From: Rhodobacteraceae bacterium WFHF2C18
GTDB lineage: Bacteria; Pseudomonadota; Alphaproteobacteria; Rhodobacterales; Rhodobacteraceae
DNA: 64,000 nucleotides
NCBI GenBank assembly: GCA_002166865.1
Contig: NHTQ01000002.1
Span: 620,001 to 684,000 of the forward strand
Reading direction: 5' to 3'
Below are positions 25,790 to 32,500 of the stretch, one piece after another (position 1 is the first letter of the stretch; every line of letters begins with the position of its first letter). The notes under the pieces were generated by a model. That model did not search any database. It was given only the letters and a program-made list of their open reading frames with translations, and was not told the DNA's origin. Position numbers and translations under genes: made by a program.

Positions 25790-27100
25790 ATGAGCCTCGA
25801 ACTCATCACGGCGCTGTATTTCATCGTGCTGTTCACCGTGCTGTTCATGGGCCTGCCGGTGGCCTTCGGCCTGGGTGGCACGGCGGTCCTGTTCGCGATG
25901 ATCGTCGAGCCGCGCGCCCTGATGGCCGTGCCGAGCGCGTTCTATTCCACCCCCTGGAACACGATTCTGGTGACCGTGCCGCTTTTCCTGTTCATGGGGA
26001 GCCTCATCCGGTTTTCCGGGATCGCGGAGGCCGCCTACGACGCCGTCTACAAGCTGATCGGGCATATCCACGGTGGCCTCGCCATCGGGACGGTCAAGGT
26101 CTGCACGATCTTCGCGGCGGTTACCGGGATCACCCCGCCGGCCACCATCACCATGGCCCAGATCGCCTATCCCTCGATGATGAAATACGGCTATGACCGC
26201 TCGATCGCCATCGGTGCGATCGCCGCGGGCGGGGCGCTCGGGGCCCTGATACCGCCGAGCGTGCCTTTCATCTTTTACGGTCTGCTCGCCAAGGTCTCGA
26301 TCGGCGACCTTTTCCTCGCCGGCGTCGTGCCGGGGTTCATGCTGGCGGCGTTCTACGGGATCTATATCGCGATCCGCTGCAAGCTCCAGCCCGAGGTCGG
26401 CCCCGCGCTTCCCGCCGACAAGCGTTTCACGGCCGGCGAAAAGGCGCGCGCAGTCATCAACATCTGGCCCTTTGCAGTCCTCATCTTCATCGTGCTCGGC
26501 GTCATCTGGGGCGGTGTCGCCACGCCTGCCGAAGCGGCTGCCTTCGGTGCAACGGGCGCTTTCTTGATCAATCTCGTCTACGGGCGCCTCAACTGGTATG
26601 TCTTGAAGGAATCTCTGGCGACCACCGTCAAACTGACCGGCATGGGGCTGTGGATTCTGATCGGGGCCACCATTTTCCTGAACATTTTCAACACTCTGGG
26701 AAGCCAGGACCTGCTCACGCAGATGGTGCTCGGGATGCCCGGCGGGACCAACGGCATCCTCTTGATGATGGTGATCATCATCATCGTGCTGGGGATGGTC
26801 ATGGACGACTGGGCGATCATCATGCTCTGCACGCCGCTCTTCGTGCCGATCCTTGATCAACTCGGTGTCGACAAGCTCTGGTTCGGGGCGCTGTTCATCG
26901 TCAACATCCAGATCGCGTATCTCACACCGCCGTTCGGCTTCGTGCTTTTCTGGCTCAAGGGGGTCTTGCCGAAAGAGGTGAGCATGGGCGACATCTACGG
27001 GTCGGTCGGGCCGTTCGTCCTGTTGCAGCTCCTCGGCCTGGCGCTCATCTTCCTGTTTCCCGAAATCGCTGTCTGGCTGCCGCAGACGCTGGACTGGTGA
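25790..27100 (+). CDS. TRAP transporter large permease (sulfonate locus)
   Basis: A 436-residue DctM-type permease with ~12 hydrophobic segments and family marks VPLFLFMGSLIRFSG, GHIHGGLAIGTVKVCTIFAAVTG, GALGALIPPSVPFIFYG and ATPAEAAAFGATGA. The start is ATG 25790 after AGAGGGGGA. It completes the Q-P-M transporter and is probably transcribed with the two genes before it, past the hairpin at 25679. It shares only family-level similarity with the dctM of the first TRAP system, so the two are not a recent duplication. Confidence 0.88.
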   Translation: MSLELITALYFIVLFTVLFMGLPVAFGLGGTAVLFAMIVEPRALMAVPSAFYSTPWNTILVTVPLFLFMGSLIRFSGIAEAAYDAVYKLIGHIHGGLAIGTVKVCTIFAAVTGITPPATITMAQIAYPSMMKYGYDRSIAIGAIAAGGALGALIPPSVPFIFYGLLAKVSIGDLFLAGVVPGFMLAAFYGIYIAIRCKLQPEVGPALPADKRFTAGEKARAVINIWPFAVLIFIVLGVIWGGVATPAEAAAFGATGAFLINLVYGRLNWYVLKESLATTVKLTGMGLWILIGATIFLNIFNTLGSQDLLTQMVLGMPGGTNGILLMMVIIIIVLGMVMDDWAIIMLCTPLFVPILDQLGVDKLWFGALFIVNIQIAYLTPPFGFVLFWLKGVLPKEVSMGDIYGSVGPFVLLQLLGLALIFLFPEIAVWLPQTLDW

Positions 27101-27445
27101 GGTATCGGACGTGAAAGCACCACTGCGCGAAGTCCTGACAAGATGCGGGGGCTGCGGTTCTGCGACCATGCCGGCTGGCAACACCGGATGGCTCGCCGGA
27201 TGCGAAAAGGCAACTCCGCCTTGGGCTGGACTCGCAGGTGGTGCAAGAGACCGTGACAAGCGCCAGCCGTCCTGTGCCCGCTCGTGGCACGCTGTCTTGC
27301 CAGGGCGCGCTTGAAGCGGGTGGCGTCCTGCCGTGACGCTCTCCACCTTCACCGCGTCGGATCGTGCCCGAACCCTTGAAGTCTGCCGCAGCACCTACGC
27401 CGTCGCCGCCTGACGCAAGTTCCCTTAAGTGCCAAGGGCAACGAG

Positions 27446-27486
27446 CCCCGGTTCGCGTTCAACGACGCAGTCGGGGTTTCTTTTTT
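27446..27486 (+). terminator. Rho-independent terminator
   Basis: CCCCG (27446-27450) pairs with CGGGG (27472-27476) and is followed by TTTCTTTTTT. The ~345 bases between the TRAP permease and this terminator (27101-27445) hold no convincing gene; a 26-residue frame at 27333-27413 is too short to support. Confidence 0.65.
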
Positions 27487-27493
27487 GTCGCCC

Positions 27494-27787
27494 TCACGTC
27501 ATAGCGGCGTCTTTCGCTGCCTTCTTTGTCGCCCGTCGTCTTGCAAGGCGACGTCCAACCACGAACCAACCGACCAGCCCCCAGAACAAAGCGATCAGCA
27601 CAAACACGATGTTAGGAGCGAAGTGGGGCACGTCACGCACCAACCAACCTACTGCTATACTCAACACGCCGAATCCTGCGGCCCAAATCATCGCACCGCT
27701 AAATGAACGCGCAAAAATGCCAGACAGAAGCCCACCAACGCCCCCAATATCAAGCGACATAGCAAGAAACATGACAACGTAGATCAT
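27494..27787 (-). CDS. Small membrane protein, unknown
   Basis: A 97-residue protein with three hydrophobic segments (MIYVVMFLAMSLDIGG, SGAMIWAAGFGVLSIAVGWL, APNIVFVLIALFWGLVGWF) and a basic C-terminal tail (GRRLARRRATKKAAKD). Its ATG overlaps the stop of the upstream small membrane-protein gene (ATGA), so the pair is co-translated. No family is recognised. GC content is lower than in neighbouring core genes. Confidence 0.6.
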   Translation of the reverse strand: MIYVVMFLAMSLDIGGVGGLLSGIFARSFSGAMIWAAGFGVLSIAVGWLVRDVPHFAPNIVFVLIALFWGLVGWFVVGRRLARRRATKKAAKDAAMT

Positions 27788-27993
27788 TGACCTTCATCCT
27801 TTCCGCGCATTTTACCGAAATGTTTCCGTATCCTATGAATGTCAGGGGTCGCTAAGAAACCGATAACGCCCCCGATCACGGCGAAAATGATCAGCCCCGG
27901 AACGCCGCCGAAAGCCCCGACAATTCCCGTGCCCGCGCCAAGAAACGCACCGACGAAGGCACCAACAACGGTCCAAATCAGTCTACTGAACAT
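27784..27993 (-). CDS. Small glycine-rich membrane protein, unknown
   Basis: A 69-residue protein from ATG 27993 (MFSRLIWTVVGAFVG); an in-frame ATG at 28029 would add 12 residues. Two glycine-rich hydrophobic segments (VGAFVGAFLGAGTGIVGAF and LIIFAVIGGVIGFLA) are followed by a basic tail. It is coupled to the next membrane gene by a four-base overlap. Function is unknown. Confidence 0.55.
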   Translation of the reverse strand: MFSRLIWTVVGAFVGAFLGAGTGIVGAFGGVPGLIIFAVIGGVIGFLATPDIHRIRKHFGKMRGKDEGQ

Positions 27994-28231
27994 GCCTGCC
28001 TGGTAAGTTATTGAAATGTCTACACGCATGGGCGGCGCGGGCCAATGCCGGAAGCGCCGCGTAGTTCTTGCCTGTGTGGGGGCGCAGGGTGCGACATGCT
28101 CTCACGTATTCGTGAGCGGTTGCAGGTGCTTTCCGGGCCGTTCGCAGCCCTTCGACAACCAAGACAATGCTCAGGCAGAGTAAGCGGTGCCGAAATTTTA
28201 TCAGCAAAAAATAGAAGCTTATGGAGATAAG

Positions 28232-28248
28232 TGGCAGCCCGTAGGGGG
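28232..28248. repeat. Attachment-site repeat, left end of integrated element
   Basis: GTGGCAGCCCGTAGGGG here is identical over 17 bp to 32314-32330, which is the 3' end of tRNA-Glu. Direct repeats of a tRNA end flanking an integrase remnant are the classic attL/attR arrangement. Confidence 0.75.
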
Positions 28249-28310
28249 CGGGCGGCATTGAAAAGGAAATCCCATTAAAGCAAATACTTACAGTAATTTT
28301 GTGTTCGCAT

Positions 28311-28330
28311 TATACCCAATTTTATACCCA
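28311..28330. repeat. Possible integrase arm site, left copy
   Basis: The 20 bp here (core CCCAATTTTATACCCA) match 32242-32261 (core CCCAATTTTGTACCCA) at 17 of 20 positions in the same orientation. Both lie inside the att repeats, about 60-70 bp from them, as expected of arm-type binding sites. Confidence 0.45.
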
Positions 28331-28761
28331 AGATCTCTAGATCGAACGTGACAGATTACTGGTGGCGATGGTCAAGGGGCGGTACGTAGCTGCCAAGCTC
28401 AAGACGAATAGACATATCTCCGGTTAGAAGAATGTCCAGCCACTGGCACCCCCGGCCCCTTCGAGCGTTTCTCTGCGGTGCGCAGGTCCCCACGGGGGAA
28501 GCGGCAGAAGGCTCGCGAATATATATGCAAACAGACCGTTGACCCAAAATGAGCCGGTGGGGCGCCCCGAGATCACCCTGAGATCGTTTCAGGTAAAGCC
28601 CTGCTGAAGTTTACAGAGAAGCGCCTCAGACATTCTGGGCCCTAGTGCCATCGCAAACAAAAGTTAAGCCCATAGGAAAAAGTCGCCCGAACTCGTCTCA
28701 AGGGAAGCCAACCACGCGTTGATATGTTACGGGCGGCTACTTAACCAAGTGGAGCGACCCA

Positions 28762-29058
28762 ATGATCAAGAGCATCGCCCTAGCTGTCGTGATGACCGCC
28801 AGCTTAGCTGCGCCGGCGTCAGCTGACCCTCAACTCTGTCAAGCCATGGCTACGACGGCCAAGGGCACAATTATTGCCCGTGACAACGGGACGCCGCTGT
28901 CGAGTTTGCAGGATGAAATAGCAAAGGCGGCGCGTGGTACTCAGATGTACGACCCGCTAATGGACCTAGTCATCAAGACCTATGAAGGCTTCCCAAACGC
29001 CACACCTGAAGAGGCATATGAGTCCACTTACGTACAGTGCATCTCCTCTATGGATTAA
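28762..29058 (+). CDS. Small secreted protein carried on the tRNA-Glu element
   Basis: A 98-residue protein with a clear signal peptide (MIKSIALAVVMTASLAAPASA-DP) and a mature part of ~75 residues holding two Cys (LCQAMATT and VQCISSMD), possibly a disulfide pair. The ribosome binding site is GGAG eight bases before ATG 28762. I recognise no family. It is the only intact cargo gene in the 4.1-kb remnant besides the transposase genes, and its codon use is less GC-rich than the core. Acting in the periplasm or outside is inferred from the signal peptide. Confidence 0.7.
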   Translation: MIKSIALAVVMTASLAAPASADPQLCQAMATTAKGTIIARDNGTPLSSLQDEIAKAARGTQMYDPLMDLVIKTYEGFPNATPEEAYESTYVQCISSMD

Positions 29059-29343
29059 ACAGCCCCTCCATGCCACCTGACCTGCTCCCCTTTGAGTCCG
29101 CATTTATAAGTTAGCTCTGTTCTGGGTTTGGTCCTCTACTGACCGTTGGTGATGCTCCCGCGGGGTGAGCCCGTCGAGGCTCGAATGCGGGCGGTGGTGA
29201 TTGTAGTCGTCGCGCCATGCCTCAATCATGCGGCGGGCATGGTCGTCCATTGAAGGCGCCATTGATGGGGTGGACGGCTCCCGCTCCCGGCATCGCGATG
29301 TGCCACATTGGGGGTCGTTACAGACTCATCGAGGGAGCCATCC

Positions 29344-30447
29344 ATGGAACAGCTTACCACCATCGGCATCGATCTTGCCAAGTCCGTTTTCCAGATCCAC
29401 GGCGTCGACGCGGAAGGCGCCATCGTGGTTAAGCGCAAGCTTCGGCGGGCGCAGGTTCTGACCTTCTTCGCGGGGCTCGGGCCGTGCCTCGTCGGGATGG
29501 AGGCTTGCGCCGGCGCCCATTACTGGGCCCGGGAGCTCTCCGCCCTCGGGCACGAGGTGCGGATCATGCCGCCCTCCTACGTGAAGCCGTACGTGAAGCG
29601 CGGAAAGACAGACGCGGCTGATGCCGAGGCGATCTGCGAGGCGGTGACGCGGCCGACGATGCGCTTCGTGCCCGTGAAGTCGGCTGAACGCCAGGCCGCG
29701 CTGTTGAACCACAAGACGCGGGATTTCCTCGTCCGTCAGCGCACGCAGCTGCTGAACACGATCCGGGCGCACCTCTCGGAGTTCGGCATCGTCGTGGCCA
29801 AGGGCATTCACAACGTCGGCCGGCTGCTCGAGGCGGCAAAGGACCTGCCCGAGGCGGCGCGGCCGGCCGTCGACATGCTCGCTGACCAGCTGCGCGAGAC
29901 GCAGGAAAAGATCGATGACCTTACGGCAAGGATCGAGGCGGCTCAGAAGACGGACCCGTTCGCCCGACGCCTCGCGGCCATCCCCGGGATCGGCGCCATC
30001 ACGGCGAGCGCGATCGCCGCGACGACGCCCGAGGTCGACAACTTCCGCTCGGCACGGGACTACGCCGCGTGGCTCGGTCTCACGCCGCAGCCGTATTCGA
30101 GCGGCGGGAAAGAGCGGTTGGGCCGGATCTCGAAGGCCGGAAACCGGTATCTGCGACGGCTGCTCTATCTCGGTGCGTCGTGCCGGAGGCACGCCTTCGG
30201 CGTGACGGCGCAGATCAGCGCGCGGCGGGCCGGCCGACCGGGCGACGACTGGCGTTCGCCATTGTGCTTGCACCAATGGCGCACAATGGCTCACCGCATG
30301 CTGGAGAAGAAGCCGGTGAAGGTCGTCGCGGTCGCGCTGGCGAACCGCATGGCGCGGGTCGTCTGGGCGTTCGCCATCGGTCTTGAACGCATGGCGACCG
30401 ATGGCTCACTCCGAAGCGGTGAAAGCTACAGGACCAACCCGGCCTGA
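29344..30447 (+). CDS. IS110-family transposase (DEDD recombinase)
   Basis: A 367-residue transposase. The N-terminal RuvC-like DEDD domain starts at TIGIDLAKSVFQIHG and continues with KTDAADAEAICEAVTRP. The C-terminal Tnp domain contains LAAIPGIGAITASAIAA and SSGGKERLGRISKAGNRYLR, with the catalytic Ser in that region. It is intact in length. ATG 29344 follows GAGGGAG. IS110 transposases are guided by an element-encoded bridge RNA. Confidence 0.92.
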   Translation: MEQLTTIGIDLAKSVFQIHGVDAEGAIVVKRKLRRAQVLTFFAGLGPCLVGMEACAGAHYWARELSALGHEVRIMPPSYVKPYVKRGKTDAADAEAICEAVTRPTMRFVPVKSAERQAALLNHKTRDFLVRQRTQLLNTIRAHLSEFGIVVAKGIHNVGRLLEAAKDLPEAARPAVDMLADQLRETQEKIDDLTARIEAAQKTDPFARRLAAIPGIGAITASAIAATTPEVDNFRSARDYAAWLGLTPQPYSSGGKERLGRISKAGNRYLRRLLYLGASCRRHAFGVTAQISARRAGRPGDDWRSPLCLHQWRTMAHRMLEKKPVKVVAVALANRMARVVWAFAIGLERMATDGSLRSGESYRTNPA

Positions 30448-30847
30448 CAGGACACGCCGGCCGCTTCCGGCCGGCGACAAGATGGTGAGGCGCAGCGTGA
30501 AGTGATGGCAAACGGACGGCGACACGGCAATCGGGTCTCCGACCATCGCCTCCCTCGAAACGCTCCCCCGGAGCGTTTCGTCGCCCATGCGGGCGACCGG
30601 TCGACGATCACCCAGTTCGGACCGGAGCACCCTGGGGTGCGCGCCGTCGCACCGCAGGTGCGCCTTCGGCGCAATGATTTGGACCCGAGCGCCGGCGGAC
30701 TTCATCAGGGCGCGCAGCCATCGTGCTGCAGATCAGACGCCGTATACCCCGGGTCAGGCCCGGGGCAGGCTATGGCCGCGACCGACTAACTGCCGGACCC
30801 GAACAAAACCCTTGCCCCGCGGGAGCCATCCATACATGGTTCGAGCC
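30448..30847 (+). ncRNA. Non-coding right end of IS110, candidate bridge-RNA region
   Basis: About 400 bp after the transposase carry no gene of their own. They contain a perfect 11-bp hairpin CGAAACGCTCC-CCC-GGAGCGTTTCG (30556-30580) and a CCCCGGG-TCAGG-CCCGGGG palindrome (30747-30765). In IS1111-type elements the guide (bridge) RNA is usually placed in the longer end, often downstream of the transposase. I infer such an RNA here but did not define its loops. Confidence 0.3.
30747..30765. repeat. REP-like palindrome
   Basis: CCCCGGG-TCAGG-CCCGGGG shares its 17-bp core with the third hairpin between dctP and dctQ (13284-13300). This is a dispersed palindrome type common in GC-rich alphaproteobacteria. 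Confidence 0.5.
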
Positions 30848-31560
30848 CAATGGACGACGAGACGGGAACAGGTGTTCATTCAGGCACTCCTCGCGCATCC
30901 GGCCGTTGAAGCTTTCGACCAGGCCATTCTGCATAGGCTTGCCCGGTGCGATATAGTGCCAATCGACCTGACGATCCTCTTGCCACTTGAGCACTGCATT
31001 GCTGGTCAGTTCCGTCCCGTTGTCGCTGACGACCAAGCACGGATACCCGCGCAGCTCGGCGATCCGGTCCAGCTCACGGGCGACACGCGCACCCCCAATG
31101 GATGTGTCCACTACGGCGGCCAGGCATTCCCGGCTGAAGTCATCGATGACGTTCAGCACGCGGAACCGACGCCCATCCTCCAGTGCGTCCGACATGAAGT
31201 CGAGAGACCACCTCTGGTTCGGCCCCTGTGGGATCGCCATGGGCGTCCTGGTGCCCACCGCACGCTTGCGACCGCCCCGTTTACGAACGGTTAACCCTTC
31301 TTCGCGGTAGAGCCGGTAGAGCTTCTTCCAGTTCACCTCCCAGCCTTCCCGCTTCAGCAGGATGTGCAGCCGTCGATAGCCGAACCGCCGCCGCTCAGAC
31401 GCCAGTTCCTTCATCTTGGCCCGCAACTCGGTGTCGTGCGGTCGCTTCGACCGACGCCGATAAACGCGCGGATCAATGCCCGCCAACGCACAAGCCCGCC
31501 GCTGCGAATAACCCTTCTCTTTCATGGCCCAGTCCACGGCATGCCTCCTTGAACCGGGCC

Positions 31561-31827
31561 TCAGAAGTTTTTTCCGAGCATCTCTTTCAGCGTCGCGACA
31601 TCGAGCATCTGCTCCGCCAACATCTTCTTCAGCTTGGCGTTCTCAGCCTCCAGGGCCTTCAGACGCCGCGCGTCGGACACTTCCATGCCGCCATACTTCG
31701 ACCGCCACTTGTAGAAGGTCGCATCGCTGATCCCGTGCTTGCGGCACAATTCCTTTGCGCCCAGCCCGGCCTGATGCTCCTTCAGAATGCCAATGATCTG
31801 TTCTTCGCTGAAACGGCTTCTCTTCAT
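31561..31827 (-). CDS. IS3-family orfA (helix-turn-helix protein)
   Basis: An 88-residue protein with an HTH of the transposase-8 type ([15 protein letters not shown], then [15 protein letters not shown]) and a C-terminal leucine zipper ([20 protein letters not shown]). It binds the IS ends. It ends at GKNF* next to a slippery sequence that would extend it into orfB. Confidence 0.9.
   Translation of the reverse strand: MKRSRFSEEQIIGILKEHQAGLGAKELCRKHGISDATFYKWRSKYGGMEVSDARRLKALEAENAKLKKMLAEQMLDVATLKEMLGKNF
31567..31573 (-). other. -1 programmed frameshift site of IS3 orfAB
   Basis: The minus strand reads A_AAA_AAC, the classic slippery heptamer, two codons before the orfA stop. After a -1 shift the frame continues [19 protein letters not shown] into orfB with no stop. 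Confidence 0.75.
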
Positions 31828-31889
31828 CGTCTGTCTCCTCGGTTGGAGAACAGGCTAACCAAAATTCGAGGACATTTCAGGGGAGCAGC

Positions 31890-32225
31890 TCACACACCGT
31901 GTGCCTTCACTAGCCGGTCGAGTGCTTCATCTGCGATCGCGTCAATCGCGTTTGGATCGGCGTCAGGACTGGCCTTGGCTTTCCTGAGGATGCTCTGAGT
32001 GTGCGCCAGATACTCATCGAGGTGCTGCGTGGGATTGCCTCGAGCCTCCTCAATAGCATCTTTGAACTGGCTGATCAGAGGGCCGGATCGGGTGATGGCG
32101 ACCGTCTTATCCGAGGTCTTGAGTGTTTGCTTGAACGCTCGTTTCCCAAAAACATGCTGCACATCCGCCGGAATGGCGACTTTCACATGCCATTTCTGGC
32201 CGCGTTGTAGGAGGTAATTCGACAC
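31890..32225 (-). pseudogene. Tyrosine-recombinase integrase, N-terminal remnant
   Basis: About 111 residues from a probable GTG at 32225 (SNYLLQRGQKWHVKVAIPAD), typical of the N-terminal arm-binding domain of phage-type integrases that target tRNA genes. The SAM-like and catalytic domains (R...HxxR...Y) are missing. The frame runs straight into the terminal TGA of the IS3 element, which serves as stop codon. The missing part is not found on the other side of the IS, so a deletion went with the insertion. It lies directly next to tRNA-Glu, as expected for the integrase of the element. Confidence 0.8.
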
Positions 32226-32241
32226 CGCGTCACTGCCCCTT

Positions 32242-32261
32242 TGTGCCCAATTTTGTACCCA
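32242..32261. repeat. Possible integrase arm site, right copy
   Basis: It matches 28311-28330 at 17 of 20 positions in direct orientation and lies between the integrase remnant and the att repeat at the tRNA. Confidence 0.45.
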
Positions 32262-32313
32262 GTTTGGACGTGGTAAGCCCAAGATATCAAGGGAAAAAGT
32301 GGTTTGGGGAGTG

Positions 32314-32330
32314 GTGGCAGCCCGTAGGGG
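32314..32330. repeat. Attachment-site repeat at the tRNA-Glu 3' end
   Basis: This 17-bp sequence is repeated exactly at 28232-28248. It covers the CCA end, acceptor strand and part of the T arm of tRNA-Glu, which is restored by the integration. Confidence 0.75.
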
Positions 32331-32389
32331 AATCGAACCCCTCTTTCCAGGTTGAAAACCTGGCGTCCTAACCGATAGACGAACGGGCC
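32315..32389 (-). tRNA. tRNA-Glu (anticodon TTC)
   Basis: 75 nt including encoded CCA. The acceptor stem GGCCCGT pairs with ACGGGCT (one G-U). The anticodon arm is CCAGG-TTTTCAA-CCTGG with anticodon TTC. The T loop is GTTCGATTC. The discriminator is G. It is the integration site of the element to its left. Confidence 0.95.
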
Positions 32390-32500
32390 TTGGTCAACGC
32401 GTGAGGCGCTATCTAGGCAAAACTGCCCCCCGACGCAAGGGGAATTTTTCGGAAAATCCCGGTTGGTTCGCGGCGCCTTTGCAGGCAAGGCTTCAGGGGT

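Larger units (their letters stand above)
28030..28761. other. Low-coding left boundary of the tRNA-Glu element
   Basis: About 730 bases with no supported gene. It contains a copy of the tRNA-Glu 3' end (28232-28248), an arm-type repeat (28311-28330) and a hairpin CTCACG-TATT-CGTGAG (28101-28116). The DNA right of 28232 is markedly AT-richer, fitting imported DNA. The right end is the promoter region of the small secreted protein. Confidence 0.5.
29242..30858 (+). mobile_element. IS110-family (IS1111-type) element nested in IS3 orfB
   Basis: Perfect 11-bp inverted repeats GTCGTCCATTG (29242-29252) and CAATGGACGAC (30848-30858) bracket a DEDD transposase gene. Subterminal inverted repeats of this size mark the IS1111 group. 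The junctions fall in the orfB codons for the RRHARR region. The left non-coding end is ~90 bp, the right one ~400 bp. Confidence 0.82.
29104..31537 (-). pseudogene. IS3-family orfB transposase, split by IS110 insertion
   Basis: The N-terminal part (30859 to 31537 and upstream in the -1 frame) has the rve integrase core: [25 protein letters not shown] and [17 protein letters not shown] hold the DDE residues. It stops matching at NEHLFPSRR. The missing tail (HARRMIEAWRDDYNHHRPHS, then SSLDGLTPRE) is found at 29241 down to the TAA at 29104, on the other side of the IS110 element. The gene is therefore interrupted and probably inactive unless IS110 excises precisely. Confidence 0.88.
29078..31892 (-). 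mobile_element. IS3-family element interrupted by an IS110-family element
   Basis: Imperfect terminal inverted repeats begin TGACCTGCTCCCCT at 29078 and, read on the minus strand from 31892, TGAGCTGCTCCCCT. Removing the nested IS110 copy leaves about 1.2 kb, the normal IS3 size. It encodes orfA and a split orfB with a -1 slippery site. No clear target duplication is seen: left flank ends CCACC, right flank starts CACACC. It truncates the integrase gene on its right. Confidence 0.85.

Noticed and set aside
24338..27394. A 1018-residue open frame on the minus strand over the sulfonate TRAP genes
   Set aside because: It lies opposite three convincing TRAP genes, its sequence is rich in Arg, His, Asp and Gly typical of antisense shadows in GC-rich DNA, and it matches no family.
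27333..27413. A 26-residue frame ending AVAA, reminiscent of an alphaproteobacterial tmRNA tag, just before a terminator
   Set aside because: The expected tag start (AND-like) and the tmRNA tRNA-like and pseudoknot parts are not found around it.
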